NCBI RefSeq assembly: GCF_051433165.1
Contig: NZ_JBHMFS010000014.1
Location: forward strand, 62,001-126,000
Length of the DNA stretch: 64,000 nucleotides
DNA from: Falsiroseomonas sp051433165
GTDB taxonomy: Bacteria > Pseudomonadota > Alphaproteobacteria > Acetobacterales > Acetobacteraceae
Reading direction: 5' to 3'
The position numbers and the translations under genes were made by a program. The notes under the pieces were generated by a model. It was not told the origin of the DNA. It saw nothing but the letters and a program-made list of their open reading frames with translations, and did not search any database. Shown one piece after another: positions 1 to 7,127 of this stretch. Each line of letters starts with the position of its first letter. Position 1 is the first letter of the stretch.

Positions 1-773
1 ACGGCGCCCCAGCGTTCCGTGACCTCGTCCCAGAACCTGTCGCCGCCCACCGCACCGGCCACCACCAGCACGGCATTGCCCGGCGCGTAGCGGGCGCGGA
101 AGAAGGCCATCAGGTCCTCATGCCGGATGGCGCGGATTTCCTCCTCCCAGCCGATGATGGGGCGGCCGTGCCAATGCTGGCGGCCCCACATGGCGGCGGC
201 GAATTCCTCGAAGAACAGCGCGCGGGGGGAGGAGCCGGTGCGCTGGGCGCGCTCCTCCAGGATCACCAGGCGCTCCGACTCCATTTCGGAGGCCGGGATC
301 AGCGCGCTGGCGAAGCGGTCTGCCTCCATCATCGCCACCAGGTCGAGCCGGCCGGCCTCGACATGCTGGAAATAGGCGGTGACGTCGCGGGAGGTATAGG
401 CGTTGTCATTGCCGCCTTCCCGCGCCACGCGACGGGAGAATTCGCCGGAGGCGACGTTCGCGCTGCCCTTGAACAGCATGTGTTCCAGGTAGTGCGCGAT
501 GCCGGACAGGCCCGGCGGGTCTTCCGCGCCACCGGCCGCGACATAGGCGTAATGCGCCACCACCGGCGCGCGGCGCTGGTCCACATGCGCCACGCGCAGC
601 CCGTTCGGCAGGGTGCGCAGCGTGGCACCGAACAAGGGGCGATCCGCCAGGGCGGCCATGGGCGGAGTGCCAGAAATTGGGTTGGAGGTCTGGGCCAGCA
701 CATCGGGCACGGTGCCCGCAGCTGCGGCGAGGGCGGCGGCCTGCAAGGCCGCGCGGCGGGTGAGGGCTTTCAT
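1..773 (-). CDS. M16 family zinc peptidase, 3' part beyond the window
   Basis: This is the N-terminal 257 residues of an insulinase/pitrilysin-like (M16) metallopeptidase, reading off the left edge. It starts at the ATG read from 773. Residues 1-28 form a signal peptide with an early Arg-Arg pair and a cleavage-like VLAQ. The inverted zinc motif HxxEH is present as HYLEH (His94, Glu97, His98), in the usual sequence environment GIAHYLEHMLFKG. Members act on peptides in the periplasm; many alphaproteobacteria carry two M16 genes in tandem, so a partner may lie to the left. The downstream acidic zinc ligand and the second half cannot be judged here. argF lies 60 nt upstream on the same strand. 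Family assignment is firm, substrate unknown. Confidence 0.9.
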   Translation of the reverse strand, partial: MKALTRRAALQAAALAAAAGTVPDVLAQTSNPISGTPPMAALADRPLFGATLRTLPNGLRVAHVDQRRAPVVAHYAYVAAGGAEDPPGLSGIAHYLEHMLFKGSANVASGEFSRRVAREGGNDNAYTSRDVTAYFQHVEAGRLDLVAMMEADRFASALIPASEMESERLVILEERAQRTGSSPRALFFEEFAAAMWGRQHWHGRPIIGWEEEIRAIRHEDLMAFFRARYAPGNAVLVVAGAVGGDRFWDEVTERWGA

Positions 774-833
774 GCGCCCCTACATGGGCCTGTCGGGGCG
801 ATTGGCAAAGCGCCTCTCGCTCGGGGGCAGGAC

Positions 834-1787
834 TCAGCCCTGCCCCAGCGCCCAGATCAGCACGCCCTTCTGGGCATGCAGGCGGTTTTCCGCCTCGTCG
901 AACACCACGCTCTGCGGGCCATCCATCACCGCATCGGTGATTTCTTCGCCCCGGTGCGCCGGCAGGCAATGCATGACGATGGCATCCGGCGCGGCCTGCT
1001 TCAGCAGCGCCTCGTTCACCTGGTAGGGGGCCAGCAGATTGTGCCGGTTCAGCTTTTCCTGCGCCGTCTCATCGGACATCGAGACCCAGGTATCCGTCAC
1101 CACGCAGCGCGCGCCGGCGACCGCCGCCTGCGGGTCCGTGGTCAGCTCGATCTTCGCGCCTTCCGCCCGCGCCCAGGCGATCAGCTCGGCCGGCGGCGCC
1201 AGTTCGGGCGGGGTGGCCAGGCGCAGGGTGAAGCCAAAGCGGGCGGCGGCCTGGATGAAGGATTGCGCGACATTGTTGCCATCGCCGGTCCAGGCCACCA
1301 CCTGGCCGGCGATCGGGCCGCGATGTTCCTCGAAGGTCATGATGTCCGCCATCAACTGGCAGGGATGCGAGACATCGGTCAGCCCGTTGATCACCGGGAT
1401 GGTGGCGTGTTCCGCCAGCTCCCGGATTTTTGCCACGTTGTCGGTGCGCAGCATGATGGCATCGACATAGCGGGACAGCACGCGGGCGGTATCCGCCGGC
1501 GTCTCGCCACGGCCAAGCTGCATGTCCTTGGAGGACAGCACGATGGCATCGCCACCCAACTGCCGGATGCCGACCTCGAAGCTGACGCGGGTGCGGGTGG
1601 AGGGTTTCTCGAAGATCAGCGCCACGGATTTGCCGGCCAGCGGCTTGCCCGGCACCTGCCCGCGCTTGGCCTGCACGCCGAGATCCAGCATGCGGCGCAA
1701 CGTCGCCGCATCCAGGTCCATCAGTTCGAGAAAATGCCGCGGGGAGGGGCTGCCCCCTCCCGCCACGCTCTTGAACGCCACGCTCAC
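834..1787 (-). CDS. argF: Ornithine carbamoyltransferase
   Basis: ArgF joins carbamoyl phosphate to ornithine to give citrulline in arginine synthesis, in the cytoplasm. The 317-residue product has the carbamoyl-phosphate site STRTR (63-67), the DTWVSM segment near the ornithine site, and the catalytic HCLPAHRGEE (starting at residue 273). Length is normal for the family. I chose the GTG at 1787 because it overlaps the argD stop in a GTGA arrangement, which implies translational coupling, and because upstream sequence in this frame is argD read out of frame. It forms an operon with argD. The run from residue 9 to 16 (Gly/Ser/Pro-rich) precedes the conserved domain. Assignment is secure. Confidence 0.96.
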   Translation of the reverse strand: MSVAFKSVAGGGSPSPRHFLELMDLDAATLRRMLDLGVQAKRGQVPGKPLAGKSVALIFEKPSTRTRVSFEVGIRQLGGDAIVLSSKDMQLGRGETPADTARVLSRYVDAIMLRTDNVAKIRELAEHATIPVINGLTDVSHPCQLMADIMTFEEHRGPIAGQVVAWTGDGNNVAQSFIQAAARFGFTLRLATPPELAPPAELIAWARAEGAKIELTTDPQAAVAGARCVVTDTWVSMSDETAQEKLNRHNLLAPYQVNEALLKQAAPDAIVMHCLPAHRGEEITDAVMDGPQSVVFDEAENRLHAQKGVLIWALGQG

Positions 1788-3007
1788 TTGGCGGCGACCT
1801 GTATTGTCCCTGGGGCCGCGCTCGGTGTCATCCGCAGGCAGGTGCGGTCGAGCAGGCGCAGCGCCTCCGCCACCTCGGCCTCCGTGATGATCAGCGGCGG
1901 GGCGAGCCGCAGCACGTTCATGCCGGCCGCCACCGTCAGCAGGCCTTCGGCCACGGCGGCGGCCTGCATCTCGCTGTTCACGATCTCCGGCCGCAGCTTC
2001 ATGCCGAGCAGCAGCCCGGCACCCTGCACACCCTCGATCACCTTCGGGTGCTTCTCGGCCAGCTCCAGTAGCCCGCGCCACAGCAGGCGCGCCACGCCAT
2101 CGACCTGGTCGAGGAAACCGGGCGCCAGCATCACGTCCAGCACCGCATTGCCGGCGGCGCAGGCCAGCGGGCCGCCGCCATAGGTGGTGCCATGCGTGCC
2201 GGGCTTGAGGTACTTGGCCACCTTCTCCTTCGCCAGGATCGCACCCAGCGGGAAGCCGCCGCCGATGCCCTTGGCGGAGGACATCACATCCGGCTCGATC
2301 CCGGCCCATTGATGCGCCCACAGCTTGCCGGAGCGACCCATGCCGGTCTGGACTTCATCGAGGGCGAGCAGCAGCCCGAATTCGTCGCAGACGGCGCGGA
2401 GTTCGCGCAGGAAGCGCAGATCGGCCGGACGCACGCCGCCCTCGCCCTGCACCGGCTCGATCATGATGCCGGCCGTGTGCGGGCCGATGGCGTCGCGCAC
2501 CGCATTCATGTTGCCGAAGGGGACATGGTCGAAGCCCTGCACCGGCGGGCCGAAGCCGGCCAGGTATTTCTCGTTGCCGGTGGCGGACAGCATGGCCAGC
2601 GTGCGGCCGTGGAAAGCACCCTCGAAGCAGATCATGTGGAAGCGCTCGGGGTGGCCGGTCTCCGCATGATATTTGCGGACGGCCTTCACCATGCCCTCAT
2701 TCGCCTCGGCGCCTGAATTGCAGAAGAAGACACTGTCGGCGAAGGATGCCGCGACATGGCGCGCGGCCAGTTCCTCGGCCTGCGGCACGCGGTACAGGTT
2801 CGAGACGTGCATCACCTTGGCCGCCTGCTCCGCGATCACCTTCGTCAGGTGCGGGTGGCCATGGCCGATGCTGCTGGTCGCGATGCCCGCGCCGAAATCG
2901 AGGAATCGTCGCCCGTCCACGGTCCACAGCCAGGCGCCATCGCCCCGCTCAAAGGCGAGGTCGGCACGGTTGTAGGTCGGCATCAGGGCGGGGATCACGC
3001 GATCCAT
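1784..3007 (-). CDS. argD: Acetylornithine aminotransferase
   Basis: ArgD is a class-III PLP aminotransferase that converts N-acetylglutamate semialdehyde to N-acetylornithine. The 407-residue sequence shows the PLP-binding SGAEANE segment (98-104), the LDEVQTG motif (216-222, with the Asp that contacts the pyridine nitrogen) and the Schiff-base Lys246 in SSAKGIGGG. Length and start agree with the family. It is the first gene of an argD-argF pair and overlaps argF by 4 nt. Class-III enzymes for ornithine, succinylornithine or GABA look similar, but pairing with argF makes ArgD the natural reading. No operator is evident in the 190-nt upstream gap. Confidence 0.95.
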   Translation of the reverse strand: MDRVIPALMPTYNRADLAFERGDGAWLWTVDGRRFLDFGAGIATSSIGHGHPHLTKVIAEQAAKVMHVSNLYRVPQAEELAARHVAASFADSVFFCNSGAEANEGMVKAVRKYHAETGHPERFHMICFEGAFHGRTLAMLSATGNEKYLAGFGPPVQGFDHVPFGNMNAVRDAIGPHTAGIMIEPVQGEGGVRPADLRFLRELRAVCDEFGLLLALDEVQTGMGRSGKLWAHQWAGIEPDVMSSAKGIGGGFPLGAILAKEKVAKYLKPGTHGTTYGGGPLACAAGNAVLDVMLAPGFLDQVDGVARLLWRGLLELAEKHPKVIEGVQGAGLLLGMKLRPEIVNSEMQAAAVAEGLLTVAAGMNVLRLAPPLIITEAEVAEALRLLDRTCLRMTPSAAPGTIQVAAK

Positions 3008-3199
3008 CCTCCGTCACGCCGCGCGGCCAGGCGCCATTCGCCAAGGCGAGCGCGGAAGCGCAGGAAATTGCACGATTTCGGGCGGGCGGTCAAAGCACGC
3101 CGTTGGGGGGTGCCGCCGCCCTGTTTCAGCCGGTTTCGCCAACCCACCTCGCCGCCCTGCCGGCCGCTAGGATGCGCCGAACCGCGGGAGGGTTCGAGG

Positions 3200-3649
3200 A
3201 TGGGATTGCTGCTGGTGACGCCGGCATCGGCGGCGGAGCGGGACGCGATCGAGGCCGGGGAGGCCTGGCATTTCAGCAAGGCCACACCGAAGCAACTGAC
3301 GGAGGCGAAGTTGCCGGGCGGGCCGGAGCAGCCGAATGCCCGGATCAGGCTCTCGGCGCCCACCGGCTGGCAACTCGATTTCTGGAAGTTCATCCGGGAT
3401 GCCAGCGTCTGGGACCCGGCCACCTTCTCGCCGGCGGATCGCGGCCGCTACCTGTATCTGTTCCTCGGTGAGCCGGGCACCTGGACGCGCCGCATGAATG
3501 TGCAGAAGGCGCCGCTGACGGTGCGCATTCCGGGCGCGCTGCTGGTGGCTGCGGTGCCGCCGGCCAATCTGTTCTATCGCGCGGTGGACAAGGTGGTGGT
3601 GGTGAAGGGCGATTATGTCGGCCCGGCGCTGCTGGACCCGGCACCCTGA
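3200..3649 (+). CDS. Hypothetical protein, 149 aa
   Basis: I do not recognise this protein. The ATG at 3200 follows a GGGAGG ribosome site (about 8 nt away), and the frame has normal codon bias for the window. The product is soluble-looking, with no signal peptide or membrane segment. It has several tryptophans (HF/WQLDFWKF/VWDP) and a mixed beta/alpha C-terminal half with alternating valines and alanines around residues 100-140. It is transcribed alone, divergent from argD and followed by a strong hairpin terminator. The initial MGLLLVTPASA is hydrophobic but too short to be a convincing signal sequence. Confidence 0.7.
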   Translation: MGLLLVTPASAAERDAIEAGEAWHFSKATPKQLTEAKLPGGPEQPNARIRLSAPTGWQLDFWKFIRDASVWDPATFSPADRGRYLYLFLGEPGTWTRRMNVQKAPLTVRIPGALLVAAVPPANLFYRAVDKVVVVKGDYVGPALLDPAP

Positions 3650-3660
3650 GCGCTAGCCCC

Positions 3661-3694
3661 GACGCAAAAGCGGCCGGGACAGGCCCGGCCGCTT
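3661..3694. terminator. Intrinsic terminator between convergent genes
   Basis: An 11-bp perfect stem (3668-3678 with 3684-3694; arms AAGCGGCCGGG and CCCGGCCGCTT) encloses a 5-nt loop. On the minus strand the stem is followed by TTTTG, so it best serves the lipoprotein gene ending at 3717, but its position lets it also stop the plus-strand gene ending at 3649. Confidence 0.8.
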
Positions 3695-3716
3695 CCTCAG
3701 TCACGCAAGTGGCAGA

Positions 3717-4076
3717 TTACTGCCGGACGCCGCCGCTGTTGGACGGGTAGGCGCCAGAGGTGTTGGACCCGGTGGTGCGATCATAGGCCCGCTCCACCGC
3801 CGTGCCGGGCGGGTTGCCCGGGCGACCATCCGACTGGCGCGGGAAGGCGCCCGAGGTGTTGGTTCCCGCCGCGCGATCCAGCGCACGCTCCGCCGCCGTG
3901 CCGGTCGGATTGTTGCCGGTGCCGTCCGGGCTGGTGCGCGGGCTGCCGGTGGCGCTGTCATAGGCGCGCTGCGTGGCGGTGGAGGGCGGGTTGCCCGCCA
4001 CCCCGTCGCGCGGCGCGTTGTTGGTGCAGGCCACGATCGGCAGAAGCGCTGCCATCACGAACAGGGACTTTTTCAT
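3717..4076 (-). CDS. Small repeat lipoprotein, 119 aa
   Basis: A short secreted lipoprotein: residues 1-17 are a signal peptide ending in the lipobox IVAC (Cys17 as lipid attachment). The remainder is Gly/Asn/Pro/Thr-rich and made of three related units of about 27-30 residues, each following the pattern G-N-x-P-x-T-A-x-x-R-A-x-D-x-x-T-G (starting near residues 28, 54 and 86). The same unit occurs twice in the product of the neighbouring gene at 4104-4859, so the two are partial paralogues. It lies 27 nt downstream of that gene on the same strand and probably shares its transcript. Function is unknown; a cell-envelope location is inferred from the lipobox. Confidence 0.8.
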   Translation of the reverse strand: MKKSLFVMAALLPIVACTNNAPRDGVAGNPPSTATQRAYDSATGSPRTSPDGTGNNPTGTAAERALDRAAGTNTSGAFPRQSDGRPGNPPGTAVERAYDRTTGSNTSGAYPSNSGGVRQ

Positions 4077-4103
4077 CTCGGGCGTTTTCCTTGGTTCAGC
4101 AGT

Positions 4104-4859
4104 TCAGCCGCGACGTGCGGAATTGTCGTAGGAGAAGGTCGGCAGGCTCTCGAGGCTTTCCTTGGTGGCGCCGCGAAGCACCCAGCGGTTGCGCTCGCTG
4201 TCATGGGTCAGGCGCTCATACGGAACGGCGACCAGCTTGGCGCCAATGCCAAGGAAGCCACCCACCGAGATCACGGCGACAGGTGCGGCGCCGCCCTGCG
4301 GCACGATCAGGTCGTCGACCTCACCGATGCTGTTGTTTTCCTCGTTGTAGATGTTGGAGCCGATGATCTCGCTGGCCCGGCGGCTTTGACGCAGGCTCAT
4401 GCTGTCAACGGACAGGGTCGGCATGGTCGCGCCGGTCGCGGTGGTGCCGGTCGCGGTGGTGCCGGTCGCGCGGGTGCCCATCGTGCCGGTCGCGGTTGTG
4501 CCGGTCCCGGTGGTGCCGGTCCCGGTGGTGCCGGTTGCGGTTGTGCCGGTCGCGGTTGTGCCGGTCGCGGTCGTGCCGGTCGTACCCGTCGTGGCGCGGT
4601 CGAGCGCGCGCCCGGCCGCAGTGCCCGGCGGGTTGTTGCCGGTGCCGTCCGGAGCGGTGCGGTTGCCGGTTACGCCATCCACGGCGCGCTGCGTCGCGGT
4701 CGATGGCGGGTTGCCTGGGGTGCCGTCCCGCGGGGCCTGGGCCGTGATGCCACCGCGCGCGTCATTCTGGGCGGGGGAGGTCTGGCCGAAGGCGAGCATC
4801 GGGGCAACAACGATGGCGGCCGCGGTCGAAACGGACAGGAAGGTCTTGCTGTTCAGCAT
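4104..4859 (-). CDS. Secreted PRC-barrel-like protein with GTTAT repeats
   Basis: The 251-residue product has a signal peptide (about residues 1-25, ending AFGQ). Two G-N-x-P-x-T-A-x-x-R-A-x-D repeat units follow (about 46-92), then a low-complexity stretch of GTTAT-type pentapeptides (about 92-145). The C-terminal 100 residues (ASEIIGSNIYNEENNSIGEV onwards) match the PRC-barrel fold: I-G-x-x-V-Y/I-N-x-x-x-x-x-I-G-x-I/V-D-D-L-I/V. PRC-barrel domains of this secreted kind are common in alphaproteobacteria, often in stress-related envelope proteins; the ligand is unknown. A GGAGA ribosome site precedes the start. Its repeat units tie it to the lipoprotein gene just downstream. Confidence 0.85.
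   Translation of the reverse strand: MLNSKTFLSVSTAAAIVVAPMLAFGQTSPAQNDARGGITAQAPRDGTPGNPPSTATQRAVDGVTGNRTAPDGTGNNPPGTAAGRALDRATTGTTGTTATGTTATGTTATGTTGTGTTGTGTTATGTMGTRATGTTATGTTATGATMPTLSVDSMSLRQSRRASEIIGSNIYNEENNSIGEVDDLIVPQGGAAPVAVISVGGFLGIGAKLVAVPYERLTHDSERNRWVLRGATKESLESLPTFSYDNSARRG
4431..4590 (-). repeat. 15-bp coding tandem repeat (GTTAT units)
   Basis: About ten imperfect copies of a 15-bp unit (consensus on the plus strand gccggtcgcggtggt) lie inside the PRC-barrel gene and encode the pentapeptide G-T-T-A/G-T. Because the unit is a multiple of three, copy-number change would lengthen or shorten the linker without breaking the frame. Confidence 0.9.
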
Positions 4860-4996
4860 GGGGTTGTCTCCTTTGGCTGACGGGGTGCGCCGGGGCGCTC
4901 CGTGCCTGATCCCTCAACGCCGTTACACCCGGAAAGGTTGCTGCGGTGCCGCAGCCAGTCGCCAGCGGCGCGGCCGGCGTGCCAGGATGGGGGGTG

Positions 4997-5635
4997 ATGA
5001 GACAGCATCCCCGGCCTCTTGCCCGACCCGCTGGCCGGACCGCCCGCGACCCGAATGCGCCGCCCCGCCCGCCCGGCCCACCGCCCGGCGAGGCGCGGCT
5101 GCGGGAGGCGGCCGTGGCGCATCTGGCTCGTTACGCGACAACCGAGGTCGGGCTGCGCCGCGTGCTGGCCCGCCGGGTGGATCGCTGGGCGCGCGCGGCG
5201 GAGGCCTTCGGGATGCAGGATTTGGCCCCGCTGGTCGCCGCCGCGAAACAGGCCGCCGCCGCGGTGGCGCGCCAGATGGCCGCCAGCGGCACGGTGGATG
5301 ATGCCGCCTTCGCCGCAAGCCGCGCCCGCCGCCTGCTGCGGACCGGCCGGTCCCGCCGCGCCGCGCTGGCGCATCTGGCGCAGAAGGGCGTGGATGCCGA
5401 AACGGCCGCCGCCGCCCTGCCGGAAGGCGAGGCGGCGGAGATGGACGCTGCCCTCGCCCTGTGCCGCCGTCGCCGCATCGGCCCTTTCGGCGACCCGGAG
5501 GCCCCGCCGGAGGCGCGGCTGAAGGCGCTGGCGACGCTGGCCCGCGCCGGCTTCGGGCGTGGCACGGCGGAGGATGCGCTGCGGATGGACCCGGGCGAGG
5601 CCGAGGACCGCCTGTTGTCCTTCAAGCGGGGCTGA
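4997..5635 (+). CDS. recX: RecX-family regulator of RecA
   Basis: RecX proteins bind the RecA filament and limit its activity. The product is a basic, Ala/Arg-rich, all-helical protein with the family's three-helix repeats: A-x-x-L-A-R/ATTEVGLRRVLARR (about 40-60), DDAAFAASRARRLLRTGRSRRA followed by L-x-x-K-G-V (about 115-145), and the C-terminal LARAGFGRGTAEDAL (about 190-205). I prefer the ATG at 4997 (212 aa), preceded by AGGATGGGGGG, over the ATG at 4946, which lacks a ribosome site. recA is not in the window. Sequence similarity among RecX proteins is low, so the name rests on helix pattern and motif wording. Confidence 0.75.
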   Translation: MRQHPRPLARPAGRTARDPNAPPRPPGPPPGEARLREAAVAHLARYATTEVGLRRVLARRVDRWARAAEAFGMQDLAPLVAAAKQAAAAVARQMAASGTVDDAAFAASRARRLLRTGRSRRAALAHLAQKGVDAETAAAALPEGEAAEMDAALALCRRRRIGPFGDPEAPPEARLKALATLARAGFGRGTAEDALRMDPGEAEDRLLSFKRG

Positions 5636-5645
5636 GGGCGTGGCG

Positions 5646-6389
5646 ATGCCCCCGGGTCCGGGCCAGGCCGGCCGCGTTGTCTTCACCCGCGCCGGGGTGG
5701 GGCGCGGTGCCGTGGCGAGCCTGCCGCTTTGGGTCGGCATGCTGCCCTTCGGCGTGGTGATCGGCGTGCTTTCCGCCGCCAAGGGTCTGTCCTTCGCCGA
5801 GACGGCGCTGATGACGAGCCTGGTCTTCGCCGGCTCCGCCCAACTCGTGGCGCTGGAGCTGTGGGCCGATCCGGCGCCGATCCTGGCGGCGACCGTCGCG
5901 GCGCTGGTGGTGAACCTGCGCATGGCGCCGATGGGCGCGGCGCTGGCGCCCTGGCTGGACCGGCTGCGCGGCTGGCGGCTGTGGGGCAGCCTGGCCACCC
6001 TGGTGGACCATTCCTTCGCCATGGCCATCGCGGAACAGCGGGCAGGGGGACGCGATGCCGGCTACCTGCTCGGCAACGGGCTTGGCATCTGGGTGTCCTG
6101 GGTGGTGACGGTGCTGGCCGGGCATCTGGGCGGCGGGCTGTTGCAGGTGCCGCCCGGGCATCCGCTGTTCTTCGCCGCCATCGCCGCCTTCCTGTCCATC
6201 CTGGTGCCGCTGTGGCGCGGCGTGCGGGTGGATGCGCTGCCCTGGCTGGTGGCCGGGCTGGTGGCGCTGGCGGCGCATCGGGCCGGCTGGCCGGTCCCGC
6301 TGCCGCTGCTGCTCGGCACCTTCGCCGGGGCCGGGCTGGGCGCCTGGATCGAGCTGCGTGGGCGGGGGGCGCCGGGGTGGAAGCGGTGA
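5646..6389 (+). CDS. azlC: AzlC-family amino acid exporter, large subunit
   Basis: AzlC with AzlD forms a branched-chain amino acid exporter in the inner membrane. The 247-residue product has the family's start (FxxGxxxxLPLWVGMLPFGVVIG), the MTSLVFAGSAQ segment, the NLRMAPMGAALAPWL segment, and five or more hydrophobic helices. A GTG six bases upstream (5640) is an alternative start. It begins 10 nt after recX. Its partner AzlD is encoded downstream, but unusually 267 nt of repeat-rich DNA separate them. Confidence 0.92.
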   Translation: MPPGPGQAGRVVFTRAGVGRGAVASLPLWVGMLPFGVVIGVLSAAKGLSFAETALMTSLVFAGSAQLVALELWADPAPILAATVAALVVNLRMAPMGAALAPWLDRLRGWRLWGSLATLVDHSFAMAIAEQRAGGRDAGYLLGNGLGIWVSWVVTVLAGHLGGGLLQVPPGHPLFFAAIAAFLSILVPLWRGVRVDALPWLVAGLVALAAHRAGWPVPLPLLLGTFAGAGLGAWIELRGRGAPGWKR

Positions 6390-6411
6390 GGATGCCCCGC
6401 GCAAACAATCG

Positions 6412-6506
6412 GCGGCCGGCGCAAGGCGCCGGCCGAGCGGCCGGATGGCCGCCGCGGCTTATGCCGCGAAGGCAAGCGCGCGGAGCGCGCGCCCGCCGTA
6501 TGAGGG
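6412..6506 (+). repeat. Multi-hairpin repeat element, copy 1
   Basis: A 95-bp element made of four consecutive inverted repeats: GGCCGGCGC/GCGCCGGCC, GCGGCC/GGCCGC (loop ggat), CGCGGC/GCCGCG (loop ttat) and GCGCGC/GCGCGC (loop gga), ending in GCCCGCCGTATGAGGG. It repeats at 6520 with a 108-bp period, and related copies lie at 13260-13453. It is noncoding and sits between azlC and azlD. Confidence 0.9.
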
Positions 6507-6519
6507 ATGGGGAAAATCT

Positions 6520-6616
6520 GCGGCCGGCGCAAGGCGCCGGCCGAGCGGCCGGATGGCCGCCGCGGCTTATGCCGCGAAGGCAAGCGCGCGGAGCGCGCGC
6601 CCGCCGTATGAGGGGC
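6520..6616 (+). repeat. Multi-hairpin repeat element, copy 2
   Basis: This is an essentially identical second copy of the element at 6412, in direct orientation. It ends GTATGAGGGGCC, and the GGGGCC tail matches the copy at 13355-13453 better than copy 1 does. It is followed at once by another small hairpin (6619-6638). Confidence 0.9.
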
Positions 6617-6618
6617 CA

Positions 6619-6638
6619 GAAAATGCGCCAGCATTTTC
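6619..6638 (+). other. Small stem-loop before azlD
   Basis: A perfect 8-bp stem GAAAATGC/GCATTTTC with loop gcca lies 18 nt before the azlD start. There is no T-run after it on the plus strand, so it is not a clear terminator. It could mark the edge of the repeat array or shape the azlD 5' region. Confidence 0.6.
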
Positions 6639-6656
6639 AGGCATTGGCATAGCAAG

Positions 6657-6971
6657 GTGGAGGTAAGGTTCGATGTCCTGCTGGCGATCATCGGCATGGC
6701 GCTGGTGACCTATGCCAGCCGGGCCGGGGGCTATGCCGTGCTGCGCGCGGTGCGGCCGCCGCCCTTCGTGCAGGCGCTGCTGCGCCACCTGCCGGGGTGC
6801 CTGTTCGTGGCCTATGTCACCCCGCCGCTGCTGGCTGGCGGCGCGCCCGCCTGGGTTGGGGCGGTGGTGGTGGTGGCGGTGCAGATCGCCGTCCGCAACA
6901 TCGGCGCTGCCATCCTGGCCGGGGTCGCGGTGACCTGGGGGCTGCATGCGGCGCTGGGGTTGGGGGGATGA
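6657..6971 (+). CDS. azlD: AzlD-family amino acid exporter, small subunit
   Basis: The 104-residue protein is nearly all membrane, with four hydrophobic segments, and carries the family signature TYASRAGGYAVLR (about 18-30) and the RHLPGCLFVAYVTPPLL segment. It starts at GTG 6657 with AAGG just upstream. It pairs with AzlC to export branched-chain amino acids. The two genes are usually contiguous or overlapping; here they are held apart by two copies of a structured repeat. The next gene is ileS, so a branched-chain amino acid theme runs across the junction. Confidence 0.9.
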   Translation: MEVRFDVLLAIIGMALVTYASRAGGYAVLRAVRPPPFVQALLRHLPGCLFVAYVTPPLLAGGAPAWVGAVVVVAVQIAVRNIGAAILAGVAVTWGLHAALGLGG

Positions 6972-6982
6972 GGGGCGCGTCC

Positions 6983-7014
6983 TTGACCCAAACCGGCCTG
7001 CATCCGCATATAAG
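6983..7014 (+). promoter_or_regulatory. Candidate sigma-70 promoter for the ileS leader
   Basis: TTGACC (6983-6988) lies 18 nt before CATATA (7007-7012); the overlapping TATAAG at 7009 is an alternative -10. It is one of the few AT-rich spots in the area. Transcription would begin near 7019, at or next to the ATG of the short leader peptide. Confidence 0.55.
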
Positions 7015-7018
7015 CGTC

Positions 7019-7066
7019 ATGTTCCGCGGGATGTCCGGCCTCCGAATTATCCGCCCGGCCCCATAA
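7019..7066 (+). CDS. Putative 15-aa ileS leader peptide (MFRGMSGLRIIRPAP)
   Basis: A tiny reading frame ATG...TAA lies between the candidate promoter and a terminator hairpin upstream of ileS. Residues 10 and 11 are isoleucine (ATT ATC, 7046-7051), placed immediately before the 5' arm of the terminator stem (7054-7060); the TAA lies in the loop. A ribosome stalled on the Ile codons would cover that arm and block the hairpin. There is no good Shine-Dalgarno, and the predicted transcription start falls at the ATG, so it could be translated leaderless. Its function as an attenuator is inference. Confidence 0.45.
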   Translation: MFRGMSGLRIIRPAP

Positions 7067-7077
7067 GGCCGGGTTTT
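7054..7077 (+). terminator. Terminator / putative attenuator upstream of ileS
   Basis: The stem is CCCGGCC (7054-7060) with GGCCGGG (7067-7073), the loop ccataa, followed by TTTT. An upstream CCGGCC (7035-7040) can compete for the 3' arm, giving a possible antiterminator. It could simply end azlCD transcription; the Ile-rich leader frame running into it favours attenuation. Confidence 0.75.
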
Positions 7078-7127
7078 CCGCGCACGCCCCTTCCGGCCAC
7101 CTCGCAGGCCAATTGAGACCGCACCCC

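Noticed and set aside
120..2183. Long plus-strand frame opposite argF/argD
   Set aside because: Very high GC keeps the antisense frame open; its translation shows no domain, while the minus strand encodes well-known enzymes.
7015..7127. T-box riboswitch in front of ileS
   Set aside because: No T-box sequence, no specifier-loop architecture, and the leader is far too short; a peptide-based attenuator fits better.
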